DNA of 64,000 nucleotides from Rhodanobacteraceae bacterium (GTDB lineage: Bacteria > Pseudomonadota > Gammaproteobacteria > Xanthomonadales > Xanthomonadaceae), in assembly GCA_024233975.1 (NCBI GenBank), contig JACKOX010000005.1, forward strand, positions 83,742 through 147,741. Direction: 5' to 3'. Each line of letters starts with the position of its first letter. Position 1 is the stretch's first letter. The position numbers and the translations under genes are program-made. This document shows positions 8,552 through 17,708 of this stretch, in pieces. Under the pieces are notes generated by a model. It searched no databases. It saw only the letters and a program-made list of their open reading frames with translations, and was not told where the DNA came from.

Positions 8552-10079
8552 TTCCCTCCAGGACTGGCTGGAGCGAAGTCGCGAGCAGGTCGATCAACTC
8601 GCGCTGCATCCATCGTTGGAACCCGTGGGCCGTGTGCTGCGCACCGGCGACGGCGTTGCCACGCTGGCCGGTCTTCCCGCGCTGCGCCTAGATGAACTGG
8701 TGTATTTCGAGAACGGCGTGACCGGCATCGTCGTCGATCTCGGCGCCGAGGAAGTGGGCTGCGTGCTGCTCGACGATGCCACGGCCGTCAGTGCTGGCAG
8801 CGTGGCGCGCGGCAGTGGTGGCGTGATGCAGGTGCCGGTTGGCGAGGCCCTGCTGGGTCGCGTGGTCGATGCACTGGGCCGACCGCTGGATGACGCTGGT
8901 CCCGTTCGCGCGTCCGACTTCGCGCCGGTGGAGCAGCCAGCGCCGGAGATCGTGGATCGCGATCTGGTGACCCATCCACTGGCGACTGGCCTGCTGGTCG
9001 TCGACGCCATGATTCCGCTGGGAAGAGGGCAGCGCGAACTGATCATCGGCGACCGCGAGACCGGCAAGACAGCGGTGGCGGTCGACACCATCATCAACCA
9101 GCGCGACAGCGACGTGATCTGCGTCTACGCGGCCATCGGTCAAAAGGCATCGTCGGTTGCCGAAGTGATCGAAGCGGTGCGCCGCGGTGGTGCGCCGGAA
9201 CGCTGCCTGTTCGTGGTCGGGGCAGCGGATGCCGCACCCGGCCAGCAGTGGCTGGCGCCGTACGCGGCCTGCAGCATGGCCGAGTACTTCATGCGCGCCG
9301 GCCGCGACGTGCTGCTGGTACTCGATGACCTCACCAAGCACGCTGCGGTGTACCGGCAGCTGTCCCTGCTGCTGCGTCGTCCGCCCGGTCGCGAAGCCTA
9401 TCCGGGCGACATCTTCTACCTGCATTCGCGCCTGCTGGAACGCGCCGCGCGACTGGCGCCGGAACTGGGCGGTGGCTCATTGACCGCGCTGCCAATCGCC
9501 GAAACCCAGGCCGGCAACATCAGCGCCTACATCCCGACCAACCTGATCTCGATCACCGATGGACAGATCTATCTCGACCCGCGCCTGTTCTACGACGACC
9601 AGAAGCCGGCGGTGGACGTTGGGCGCTCGGTATCACGGGTCGGCGGCAAGACGCAGTCAGGCGTTCTCAAGGGCCTGGCGCAGCGCTTGCGGCTCGACTA
9701 CACGCAGTTCCTCGAGCTGGAAATCTTCACCCGCTTCGGAACTCTGGTCGACGACCGCACGCGTCGGGTCATCGAGCATGGACGACGGATCCGCGCGGTG
9801 CTGGCCCAGCCGCAATACTCGCCGCTGCGACTGGGCGAGGAGGTCGCCCTGTTGCTGGCCCTGTCGGAGCGGGTACTGGATGACCTGCCGCTGGCACAGA
9901 TGCCGGCGTTCCGGCGCGAACTGCCGGTCCGCCTGCGCCAGCAGTTCCCCGAGCTGCTCGCGCTCGACGACAGCGCCACCGAGCTGGAGGAAGAACAGCA
10001 CGCAAGGCTGCTGAAGATCCTGCGTGAGCTGGCCCAGTCCTTGACGGACAGCGCAGCCGCTTTGGAAACGACGCCATGA
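8535..10079 (+). CDS. atpA: N-ATPase alpha subunit
   Basis: Non-catalytic nucleotide-binding alpha subunit, 514 residues. The P-loop reads GDRETGKT, where ordinary alpha subunits have Gln in place of Glu. The VDTIINQ segment, the AAIGQKASSVAEV stretch and the alpha signature around VDVGRSVSRVGG are all present. I chose the ATG at 8535, which overlaps the end of atpF; the longer open frame back to 8472 lies wholly within atpF. Its stop overlaps the atpG start. Confidence 0.95.
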   Translation: MTTLTDSLQDWLERSREQVDQLALHPSLEPVGRVLRTGDGVATLAGLPALRLDELVYFENGVTGIVVDLGAEEVGCVLLDDATAVSAGSVARGSGGVMQVPVGEALLGRVVDALGRPLDDAGPVRASDFAPVEQPAPEIVDRDLVTHPLATGLLVVDAMIPLGRGQRELIIGDRETGKTAVAVDTIINQRDSDVICVYAAIGQKASSVAEVIEAVRRGGAPERCLFVVGAADAAPGQQWLAPYAACSMAEYFMRAGRDVLLVLDDLTKHAAVYRQLSLLLRRPPGREAYPGDIFYLHSRLLERAARLAPELGGGSLTALPIAETQAGNISAYIPTNLISITDGQIYLDPRLFYDDQKPAVDVGRSVSRVGGKTQSGVLKGLAQRLRLDYTQFLELEIFTRFGTLVDDRTRRVIEHGRRIRAVLAQPQYSPLRLGEEVALLLALSERVLDDLPLAQMPAFRRELPVRLRQQFPELLALDDSATELEEEQHARLLKILRELAQSLTDSAAALETTP

Positions 10080-10954
10080 AGCGGCTCGCCGAAGTGCAGT
10101 CGCATATCGCCAGCATGGGTTCGCTGAGCGACCTTGTCGGCGCCATGCGCGCGCTGGCCAGCATGCGCATGCAGGAAGCCCAGCGCGCGCTGCCGGCTGC
10201 GCGGCGCTATGCGCAATCCGTGGCTGGCGCGGTTGCCGACAGTCTGTTGCTGTCACCACCGGTTTCAATGGAAGTCGGCCCGCGCACTGCCTGGGTGCTG
10301 TGCCTGGCCGAACATGGTTTCGTCGGGGCATTCAATCGGCAGTTGATCGATGCCGCCGCGGCAGTGCGCGCCAAGGGTGATCATTGGCTGGTGCTGGGAA
10401 GCCGCGGCGCCGCCGTCGCGGAGGAGCACGGACAGGTCGTGCAATGGCTGCGCCCCATGGCCAGCCACTGCGCGGCCGTGCCGGAGGCGGTTGAAGCGCT
10501 GGCCGGGGAAATCTACCGGCTGCTGGCCGAGGGTCATGTTGACCGGGTGGAGCTGTTGAACATCCGTTTCCACGGCAATGCCCCGGGCCAGGTGGCGCGG
10601 CGGCGGCTCTTGCCCGTTGAACCCACGGAGTCTGAGACGCCTGAGGAGCCCGGAAAGGAGCGCTTCCGGCAACTGCCGCTGCACAACCTGGCGCCGCGCC
10701 AGCTTCAGGAACAGCTGCTGGCCGAGTACGTGTTCGCGCGCCTCAGCGAGGCCGCCGTCGAATCACTCGCCAGCGAAAACGCCGCCCGCTTCGCCGCCAT
10801 GGCATCGGCCTTCGACAATGTCAGCGGCAAGCTGCAAACCCTGCACCACGAAGCCAACCAGGCGCGCCAGGAAGAAATCACGACCGAACTACTCGACCTC
10901 GTCGTCGGCGCCATGGCCCTGGAGCCCGGGCACGATGGTCGAGTGCCCGGATAG
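10076..10954 (+). CDS. atpG: N-ATPase gamma subunit
   Basis: Central rotor shaft, 292 residues. The N-terminal coiled helix (residues 1-50, with MGSLSDLVGAMRALASMRM) and the C-terminal helix (about 215-280, with ASENAARFAAMASAFDNVSGKL) are the conserved gamma segments. The middle Rossmann-like domain is divergent and includes an acidic, proline-rich insertion near 182-198. It is the last gene of the operon, starts in an ATGA overlap with atpA, and is followed within 50 bases by an intrinsic terminator. Confidence 0.93.
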   Translation: MKRLAEVQSHIASMGSLSDLVGAMRALASMRMQEAQRALPAARRYAQSVAGAVADSLLLSPPVSMEVGPRTAWVLCLAEHGFVGAFNRQLIDAAAAVRAKGDHWLVLGSRGAAVAEEHGQVVQWLRPMASHCAAVPEAVEALAGEIYRLLAEGHVDRVELLNIRFHGNAPGQVARRRLLPVEPTESETPEEPGKERFRQLPLHNLAPRQLQEQLLAEYVFARLSEAAVESLASENAARFAAMASAFDNVSGKLQTLHHEANQARQEEITTELLDLVVGAMALEPGHDGRVPG

Positions 10955-11003
10955 CGAATGGACAATCGAACAGGAAGTGCGATTTCAGTCGAAAAGGCAA
11001 CAA

Positions 11004-11027
11004 AAAACCCCGCAATAACGGGGTTTT
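11004..11027. terminator. Bidirectional intrinsic terminator
   Basis: A perfect 9-bp stem (AAAACCCCG / CGGGGTTTT) with a six-base loop CAATAA. The A-tract on one flank and T-tract on the other let it end transcription both of the ATPase operon on the plus strand and of tRNA-Ala on the minus strand. Confidence 0.88.
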
Positions 11028-11060
11028 GAGGGCTTCTCGGGATGTTCCGGGATGCTGAGT

Positions 11061-11136
<76 letters not shown>

Positions 11137-11168
11137 ATGATGCAATCCGCCTGGTGGCGGAGCCGCGA

Positions 11169-11198
11169 ATCATAAACCCGTGGGTCAGTCTGCGCCAA
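11169..11198 (-). promoter_or_regulatory. Sigma-70 promoter for tRNA-Ala
   Basis: On the minus strand, TTGGCG (11193-11198) and TATGAT (11169-11174) are spaced by 18 bases. The predicted start of transcription near 11162 lies about 25 bases before the mature 5' end. The -35 region lies inside the last codons of rnd, so the tRNA may also be read through from rnd. Confidence 0.6.
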
Positions 11199-12312
11199 GT
11201 CCTGACTTTTGCAGGATTGGCGTCAATTCCGATTCCAGCAGCTCACGGCGCCAGCCCTGCAGGGCGTCGGGCCATTCGCCGCTGGCGACCAGTTGTTCTG
11301 CCAGCTTGCGGTTGCAGAGCAGGCCTTCGGGGATCTCCAGCTTTTCCGCGAGATCGGCAATCGCCTTGCGCACCGGCTTGCTGCGTTCGCGAAGCCACGG
11401 ACTTTGCGGCTCCGACAGCGGGATGTCGGTTTCCTCGGTGCTGAATTCGGTGTTGATCAATTCATACAACTCATCGCGGGCGCGGCGCGGGGCGCGCTTT
11501 TGTGCGTCCAGCAGCTGCTCGAAGTCGTTTCGTGACTTCGGCTTGCGGTAGATGAGGGCGAGCAGGCTGTCGTTGTCGATCACCCAGGTGCGTGGCAGAT
11601 CGCGGGAGCGGGCACGCTGGTCGCGCCAGCGCAGCAGGCGGCGCAACAGGCGTTGCTGGTCGGCATTCATGCGTTCGGCGGGACGGAAGCTGAGCTGTGG
11701 CTCCGGGTCGGGGACATCCTCGCCAGTCGCCAGCAGACGCTCGCAGTCGGCCTGCAGCCAATCCAGCCTGCCGAGGGCCACGAGCTTGTCGCGAAGGATC
11801 TCGTAGGCGGCGAGCAGATGCGTCACATCTTCGGCGGCATAGTGCTGCTGTGCTTCGCTAAGCGGGCGACGCAGCCAGTCAGAGCGCGTCTGCGACTTGT
11901 CCAGTTCGGCGCCCAGCAGTTCGGCGATCAATCGCTGGTAACCCAGCCCCGGGCCCATGCCGCAAAGCGCGGCGGCGATCTGGGTGTCGAACAGTGGTCT
12001 TGGCAGGGCATTGCAATAGCGCAGCAGCGCCTGCAGGTCCTCGCTGGCACTGTGCATGACCTTGATGATGGCGGCGTCACTGAGCAGACGCGTGAGCGGT
12101 GTGTCCGGGCGCGGATCGCGGCCGTCCTCGGCTTCCGGCAGCGGGTCGAATAGCGCGGCCTTGCCGTCAGCGTCGCCGATCTGGACCAGGGCCAGTTGTG
12201 GATAGAACGTCTTCTCGCGCATGAACTCGGTGTCCAGGGCGAGGGCGGGCAGGGACTTGCGAGTTTCCAGCCAGGTTTCGAGTCCGCTCTGGGACGTGAT
12301 CCACTGATTCAC
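11185..12312 (-). CDS. rnd: Ribonuclease D
   Basis: A 375-residue DEDDy 3'-5' exoribonuclease that trims tRNA and other small RNA 3' ends. Exo I is DTEF near residue 27, Exo II contains SASEDLQAL, and Exo III is YAAEDVTHL with the catalytic tyrosine. Two HRDC-like helical regions follow, near residues 210-290 and 310-370. Length matches E. coli RNase D (375). The gene sits immediately upstream of tRNA-Ala on the same strand, a fitting neighbour. A GCTATTGT element at 12348-12355, 36 bases before the start, is a plausible -10 region. Confidence 0.95.
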   Translation of the reverse strand: MNQWITSQSGLETWLETRKSLPALALDTEFMREKTFYPQLALVQIGDADGKAALFDPLPEAEDGRDPRPDTPLTRLLSDAAIIKVMHSASEDLQALLRYCNALPRPLFDTQIAAALCGMGPGLGYQRLIAELLGAELDKSQTRSDWLRRPLSEAQQHYAAEDVTHLLAAYEILRDKLVALGRLDWLQADCERLLATGEDVPDPEPQLSFRPAERMNADQQRLLRRLLRWRDQRARSRDLPRTWVIDNDSLLALIYRKPKSRNDFEQLLDAQKRAPRRARDELYELINTEFSTEETDIPLSEPQSPWLRERSKPVRKAIADLAEKLEIPEGLLCNRKLAEQLVASGEWPDALQGWRRELLESELTPILQKSGLGAD

Positions 12313-12467
12313 AGATTTCTACGTTTCGCGCGGTTGCGGAGGCCGCGACAATAGCCTACTTTTCATGCTGCAACGCAATGACGGGGCCGTTGGGGCTTGA
12401 TTGGCCGGCCGAATTCGGAGATTTCCGGCAATCGCGAGCCTCGTCTCTCTCGGATCAGGAGGATAGT

Positions 12468-14387
12468 GTGCGCACCAAGCTATACGTTGGACTGATGGCG
12501 GCTGGAATCTCGGCGGCCATGCTAGGGGGATGTGGTGGTGGCGACGAAGCGCCGCCGGCGCAGCAGTCGACGCCGCAGCAGAGCGCACCGGCGCAGACGC
12601 AGCCTGCGCAGCCCGCGCAGCCGGCTGCGGGTGACCAGGCCGCCGCGGGTGATGCGGGTGGCCAGCAGGAAGAGCAGTTCGAAATTCGTCGCCGACTGGT
12701 CGACGCCACGGCCGCGCAGGAAGACTGGGTGCCGGAACTGTCCTCGCAGCCGATCGACAACGTTGCCGATACGCTGAAACTGGCGCAGCAGGCCGAGCGT
12801 GCCGGTCGCCTGCATGAGGGCGATGGCAACGCGCTGAGCCTGTATCTGTCGATCCTGGATGCGAACCCCGACAACGCCGATGCCAAGGCCGGTGTCGACG
12901 GGATCGTCGAGAAGCTGGTGGCGCAGGGCGAGGACTCCCTGTCGCGCGGTCGTTTCAACGATGCCGCCCGACTGCTGCCGGTCGTGACCAAGCTGCGTCC
13001 GGATGACGAGGCGGTGAAGGCACTGCAGAACAAGATCGAGGCCGGTCGCGAGATCGCGCTGCAGATCGCCCAGGCCGAGCAGATGGCCGCCTCCGGCAAT
13101 GTCGTCACGCCAGACGGCAACAACGCGGCGGCGGTGTATCGCAGCATTCTTGCGCGCTATCCGGACAACACCGCGGCGCAGGAAGGCCTGGCCAAGCTGG
13201 AGTCCGACCTGATCGCACGCGCCACGGCGGCTGCCGAGGCGGGCAACTATGCGGAATCCGACAGCCTGCTGGCCGATGCCGGCAAGGTCCGTCCAGGTTC
13301 GCAGAGCGTACAGAACGCCAGCACCCGCATCGTGGAAATGCGTGAAGGCGCCGCGGGTAACCTGGAGCAGCGCATCGACGCCGCGATCAACGCGGGTCAG
13401 TTCGACCAGGCTGAGTCCCTGCTGGGGCAGCTGGAAGGCGTTTCTGCGCAGGGTAAGGCCGTGGACGATCTCCGCGACAAGATCCGCAATGCACGCGCCT
13501 ACGCCAGCATGCGCCCGGGCCAGAGCTTCTCCGACGCCCTGCGTGCGGGTGGCAACGGTCCGGAAATGGTGGTCATTCCCACCGGCAGCTTCACCATGGG
13601 CTCGCCGTCCGGCGAGGCTGATCGCAAGACCAATGAAGGCCCGACGCATCGTGTGACCTTCTCGCGTGGTTTTGCCTTGGCCCGTACCGAAGTGACCGTT
13701 GGCCAGTTCCGCACTTTCGCCAATGCCACCAGCTACTACGGTACGGCGGCAAACTCCGGTGGTTCGTCGATCTACGACGAGCGCAGCGGCAGCATGGCTG
13801 ACAAGAGCGGTATCGACTGGCGCAACGACCATGCCGGCAAGACGGCCGACGCCAACCTGCCGGTGATCCACGTTTCCTGGGTTGATGCCAAGGCCTATGC
13901 CGACTGGCTGTCCGAGCAGACCGGCAAGAAGTACCGCCTGCCGTCGGAGTCGGAGTTCGAGTATGCGCTGCGTGCTGGCGCCCAGACCCGCTATCCCTGG
14001 GGCGACAGTGACCCGACCCGCGTGGTCGGCAACCTGACCGGTGATGGCGATCGCTCGGCCTCGCGCCGCAACTGGGTCAACGCCTTCAAGAAGTACGACG
14101 ACGGCTTCTGGGGTCCGGCGCCGGTGCGCAGTTTCGAGGCCAACCGTTTCGGCCTGTATGACATGTCCGGCAACGTGTCGGAGTGGGTCGAGGATTGCTG
14201 GCACGACAGCTACAACCGCGCGCCGGCGGATGGCACTGCCTGGGTTAATCCGGGCTGCGTGCAGCACGTGATCCGTGGCGGCTCCTGGGCCAGCGCGCCT
14301 GACCAGACCCGTTCGGCGTTCCGCCTGACCTCCAGCGCCGGCACGGTGAACCCGCGTTTGGGTTTCCGCGTCGCGCGGGATCTGTAA
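12468..14387 (+). CDS. Lipoprotein with repeat region and formylglycine-enzyme-like (SUMF1) domain
   Basis: A 639-residue predicted lipoprotein. The start is GTG, fixed by AGGAGG at 12457-12462 five bases upstream; it puts a signal peptide ending in the lipobox LGGC (C22) at the N-terminus. A low-complexity Gln/Pro/Ala linker (25-60) leads to a helical, TPR-like region (about 85-340) with repeats built around ARYPDN- and LGQLEG-like turns. Residues 362-639 form a SUMF1/FGE-sulfatase domain (FTMGSPSGEADRK, RLPSESEFEYALRAGA, LYDMSGNVSEWVED, RGGSW, LGFRVARDL). The paired cysteines that make authentic FGE catalytic (after the GGS motif) are absent: the site reads GGSWASAP. It is probably a structural or binding protein rather than a sulfatase activator. 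Confidence 0.85.
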   Translation: MRTKLYVGLMAAGISAAMLGGCGGGDEAPPAQQSTPQQSAPAQTQPAQPAQPAAGDQAAAGDAGGQQEEQFEIRRRLVDATAAQEDWVPELSSQPIDNVADTLKLAQQAERAGRLHEGDGNALSLYLSILDANPDNADAKAGVDGIVEKLVAQGEDSLSRGRFNDAARLLPVVTKLRPDDEAVKALQNKIEAGREIALQIAQAEQMAASGNVVTPDGNNAAAVYRSILARYPDNTAAQEGLAKLESDLIARATAAAEAGNYAESDSLLADAGKVRPGSQSVQNASTRIVEMREGAAGNLEQRIDAAINAGQFDQAESLLGQLEGVSAQGKAVDDLRDKIRNARAYASMRPGQSFSDALRAGGNGPEMVVIPTGSFTMGSPSGEADRKTNEGPTHRVTFSRGFALARTEVTVGQFRTFANATSYYGTAANSGGSSIYDERSGSMADKSGIDWRNDHAGKTADANLPVIHVSWVDAKAYADWLSEQTGKKYRLPSESEFEYALRAGAQTRYPWGDSDPTRVVGNLTGDGDRSASRRNWVNAFKKYDDGFWGPAPVRSFEANRFGLYDMSGNVSEWVEDCWHDSYNRAPADGTAWVNPGCVQHVIRGGSWASAPDQTRSAFRLTSSAGTVNPRLGFRVARDL

Positions 14388-14429
14388 GCAGGACGGGCCG
14401 CCTTGCCGTTCCGTCTGCCTTCAAGTCGC

Positions 14430-15308
14430 ATGCCGTCGGGCGCCCAAGCGGGCGCCCGACGTCGTGGTGGCGTTCGCTGGTGGGTGATCCTGCTGTTCGG
14501 CGGCTACCTGCTGTATTACTGGGTGTCGCACCAGCAGGAAGCATCGTTCACCGGCCGCACGCAGCTTGTGGATACCACCGCGCAGCAGGATGCGGCGTTG
14601 GGTCTGCAGGCCTACCAGCAGATCCTCTCGCAGTCCGACGTCGTGCGTGGCGGTGAGTTGCCGCAGCAGGTCCGGCAGATCGCCGAGCGGCTGATCCGCG
14701 TGGCGCCGCAGGTGGAGCAGGAACTGGCCCAGCAGAAGGGTGTGCCGGCGACGACCGACTGGAGCGCCTTCGACTGGGACGTCAATGTCATTGATTCGCC
14801 GCAGGTGAATGCGTTCTGTTTGCCGGGCGGCAAGATTGCGGTCTACACCGGCATCATTCCGGTTGCCGAAAATGCCAATGCCCTGGCCGCGGTGATGGGA
14901 CATGAGATCGCCCATGCCCTGCTGCGGCATGGTGCCGAGCGCATGGCTCACCAGAAGCTGGTGCAGATCGGCTCGGTGGCTGCGGGGGTCGCGGTTGGCG
15001 ACATGGACCCGCAGCAGCAGCGTATGGTGCTGGCCGCACTCGGCGCCGGCGCGCAGTATGGCGTGCTGTTGCCGTTCTCGCGCGACCACGAGGCCGAAGC
15101 CGATGAGGTCGGACTGATGCTCGCGGCAGCCGCCTGCTTTGATCCCAACGAAGCGCCCAAGCTGTGGGAGCGGATGGGCAAGGCGTCGGGCGGGCAGAAC
15201 CCGCCGGAGTTCATGTCCACGCACCCGAGCCATGCGTCGCGAATCCAGCACCTGCAGTCGCTGATGCCGCAGGCCATGGCCTTCTACCGCGCCCACTGCG
15301 GCGGCTAG
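14430..15308 (+). CDS. M48 family metallopeptidase, membrane-anchored
   Basis: About 292 residues. A short basic N-terminus precedes one transmembrane helix (WWVILLFGGYLLYYW), and the catalytic domain should face the periplasm. The zinc motif HEIAH sits in AAVMGHEIAHALLRHGAERM, and the third ligand is in the downstream helix DHEAEADEVGL. This is the M48C (Oma1/LoiP/BepA-like) arrangement, with a probable role in envelope protein quality control. A TTG at 14403 could add nine residues; the ATG at 14430 was preferred. It follows the SUMF1 lipoprotein closely and may be cotranscribed. Confidence 0.88.
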   Translation: MPSGAQAGARRRGGVRWWVILLFGGYLLYYWVSHQQEASFTGRTQLVDTTAQQDAALGLQAYQQILSQSDVVRGGELPQQVRQIAERLIRVAPQVEQELAQQKGVPATTDWSAFDWDVNVIDSPQVNAFCLPGGKIAVYTGIIPVAENANALAAVMGHEIAHALLRHGAERMAHQKLVQIGSVAAGVAVGDMDPQQQRMVLAALGAGAQYGVLLPFSRDHEAEADEVGLMLAAAACFDPNEAPKLWERMGKASGGQNPPEFMSTHPSHASRIQHLQSLMPQAMAFYRAHCGG

Positions 15309-15339
15309 CGGACCGTCCGGGTTGGCGCGGGTGCCGACC

Positions 15340-16290
15340 ATGTCGATACGTTTCCCCCCACGCAGCGCCCTCATCGGGCGACGCATCGGTGGTCTCGTTG
15401 CGCTATTGCTGTGGCTGGCATCGCTGAACGCGCTGGCATCGCAGAACCAGCGCCTGCCGCTGTCGACCTGCTCGCCGGCGGACCTTCTCTTCGTCGGTGG
15501 TTTCGAGTCCACGCCGCGGCTTCCGGTGGATGACAGCGGCGGGTCGGGCGGTGTTTCGGGTGCGTTCTCGGCAAATACGCATGTCGCCGGGATCGGCAGC
15601 GGCACGCAGACCTGGTACGGCTATGCGCCAGTCATCGCATCGCAGCGGCCGGTGCCGCTGCTGCTCCTGCTGCATGGGGGTGCCGGCAGTCCCGCGGCGG
15701 CGAATGCCGCGGCCATGCAGTTGCGCGATCTATGGCAGCCGTTGGCGGCGGCTCGGGGCTTCGTGCTGGTCGCGCCGGTGGCAGGTGGCAACTCCGGCGG
15801 CTGGCTGGCGCCGTTCGGGCCAGGCGTTCATCCCACGGACTACGACGTGATCAGCGCCGCCCTGGCTGATGCCGAGGCCATGTACCGCATCAACCGCACG
15901 CGTCGCTATGGCTGGGGTTTTTCCGCTGGCGGCCACGTCATGCACGACCTCGCCCTGAACGGTTATGCGCCGGCATTCAGTGAGACGAACATCGCCGCTT
16001 ATGCGGTCAGTGCGGGACTGCTGCCCGCGGTCGCCTGTTCCGGCCTGTCATCCAGCCAATGCAGCGCCTTGCTGGCCAGCCTGCCGCGCCGCTTGCCGGC
16101 ACTGATCCGCATCGGCAGCAGCGATGGCTATCTGCCGTATGCGCAGTCCGATCGCAATCGTTTCGCCGCTACCGGCTGGACGCAGGGAGACGATCTTGGC
16201 TATCAGGAGTTCGCCGGTGGGCACGTCATTGACGTTGCCGAGCCAGCGCCAAGCTGGTCCTTCCTCTGCCGCTTCGCGGTCATTCCCTGA
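15340..16290 (+). CDS. Secreted alpha/beta hydrolase (PHB depolymerase/LpqC-like esterase)
   Basis: A 316-residue exported hydrolase. A signal peptide (residues 1-34, ending ALASQ) is followed by a linker carrying FVGGFE at 51-56, then an alpha/beta-hydrolase domain. The oxyanion region LLLLHGGAG (108-116) and the nucleophile elbow GFSAGG (S194 in G-x-S-x-G) are typical of PHB depolymerase/feruloyl-esterase-like enzymes; the late histidine in GGHVID is a candidate for the triad. The substrate is unknown. ATG at 15340 was chosen because it begins the signal peptide; a TTG at 15322 adds six residues. Confidence 0.78.
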   Translation: MSIRFPPRSALIGRRIGGLVALLLWLASLNALASQNQRLPLSTCSPADLLFVGGFESTPRLPVDDSGGSGGVSGAFSANTHVAGIGSGTQTWYGYAPVIASQRPVPLLLLLHGGAGSPAAANAAAMQLRDLWQPLAAARGFVLVAPVAGGNSGGWLAPFGPGVHPTDYDVISAALADAEAMYRINRTRRYGWGFSAGGHVMHDLALNGYAPAFSETNIAAYAVSAGLLPAVACSGLSSSQCSALLASLPRRLPALIRIGSSDGYLPYAQSDRNRFAATGWTQGDDLGYQEFAGGHVIDVAEPAPSWSFLCRFAVIP

Positions 16291-16410
16291 GCAAGGGCGC
16301 TGGCGTCGGTCGTCATCGGCAATGCCGGCCAATGCCGGAGGCGAGTCTCCGCCGTGAAACCTGCCTCGCCGACGCCGCATCGAGCGACATCGGCGAAGCA
16401 GTGCCGCTCA

Positions 16411-17436
16411 TCAGCGCAGTTCGAAATCGGCGGCGCAGCCGTTGTCGACCCAGATCACCCCGCGATTGAAGCCCCAGCTGCGGCCTTCGATGCAGGCCGA
16501 GTCACTGACCTGGCGCACGAGTCGTACGCTGCGGACGTTGTAGCCGACCCGGCACTGCGCCTGGCGATAATCACGCGATTCGCAGCGCATGTAGTTCTGG
16601 CCCTGACCGGGATACCAGCTGTTGCCGGCACCGATGTAGTCGATGCGGAAAGTGGCGCGGCAGCCACGATCCACCCAGACGCCGCGGCTGTCGAAGCCCC
16701 ATGTGCGGCCGAACATGCAGCTGGAGCGGCTGTGCTGCTCCAGCAGTGCGGCGCGGCCGCGACCAATGTCGGCGGGGCAGTAGCGCTTGCGGTCGTCGAT
16801 CGATTCGCAGCGGAACTCGTTGGGCCGTACCGGACCACCGGCGCCCTGCGAGGGCGGCCACTGGTAGGCATCGTCGCGGTAGCCGATCTGGAACTCACCG
16901 GCGCAGCCCTGCGTGACCACGATGCCGCGCTCGTCGCGCCACCAGGTCCGGCCACGCACGCATTCCGAGCGCGAGATCTGGTTGATCAGGCGAACGCCCA
17001 TGCTGGTCGGCGCGGGGCAGAACTGGCGGCGATAGTCTTCGGAGGCGCAGACGATGATGCGGCCATCGTCGTGGCCCCAGCCGTAGCCATAGCCGAGATC
17101 GTCGCCGTAGTCGTTGCGGTAGCCGTAGTCACCGCCGGGCCGGCCGATGTTGCCGATCTGGAATTCGGCGTCGCAGCCGTCGTTCACCCAGATTTCGTTA
17201 CGCGTGTAGCCCCAGGTGCGGCCCAGCCGGCAGCGCCCGCTGAAGTCGCGCGACACGCTGACGCCGCGCCGCGTGTCCGCCGGGCAGGTGCTGTAGCGAC
17301 CGCCCGGCGACTTGCAACGGATGACGCCATAGACGGTCTGCTTGGCGTTGGCCTGCGGGGGTGGCGACGCATGCACCATGGGACTGGCCAGCAGGAACAG
17401 GACGGGCAGAGCAAGAAGGGCGATAACGCGTTTCAT
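16411..17436 (-). CDS. Secreted protein with four DUF3011 repeats
   Basis: A 341-residue exported, cysteine-rich protein. The signal peptide (MKRVIALLALPVLFLLASP...HAS) is followed by four copies of a ~60-residue module: a CxS-type opening, a YC or TCP pair, V.L..Q-type strand, RTWG or RSWG, then WV..GC.A.F. These are DUF3011 repeats. A Gly/Tyr/Asp-rich linker separates repeats 1 and 2. ATG at 17436 is supported by GGGAG at good spacing on the minus strand. No function is known for the family; even cysteine numbers suggest disulfide-bonded domains in the periplasm or outside. Confidence 0.82.
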   Translation of the reverse strand: MKRVIALLALPVLFLLASPMVHASPPPQANAKQTVYGVIRCKSPGGRYSTCPADTRRGVSVSRDFSGRCRLGRTWGYTRNEIWVNDGCDAEFQIGNIGRPGGDYGYRNDYGDDLGYGYGWGHDDGRIIVCASEDYRRQFCPAPTSMGVRLINQISRSECVRGRTWWRDERGIVVTQGCAGEFQIGYRDDAYQWPPSQGAGGPVRPNEFRCESIDDRKRYCPADIGRGRAALLEQHSRSSCMFGRTWGFDSRGVWVDRGCRATFRIDYIGAGNSWYPGQGQNYMRCESRDYRQAQCRVGYNVRSVRLVRQVSDSACIEGRSWGFNRGVIWVDNGCAADFELR

Positions 17437-17708
17437 GGACGACTCCCGGTTCACGGTGGAGGGCGCATTCCGCGCCGCGCTCCACCGTGGTGCGAAGCGG
17501 CACGACGACGCCTGACGATGTCAGGGAAACCATAGCCGCTGCGTGTTTGGATGTACATGCTGCGGCGGCCGTACCGTTCAGGCTGGCTGATCGGCATGGA
17601 TTCAACTGCCGGAGGTGGCTGAACGTGACATGTCGTTTCCGGGCGCGATTCTCGATTTCCCGGTTGCGGCCGCGCAAAATGGGGAGAACCGGATGACAGG
17701 AGACGCAC

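Noticed and set aside
16354..17535. Plus-strand open frame of 393 codons opposite the DUF3011 gene
   Set aside because: Ala/Val/Asp-rich low complexity; the minus strand has a signal peptide, a ribosome site and four clear domain repeats.
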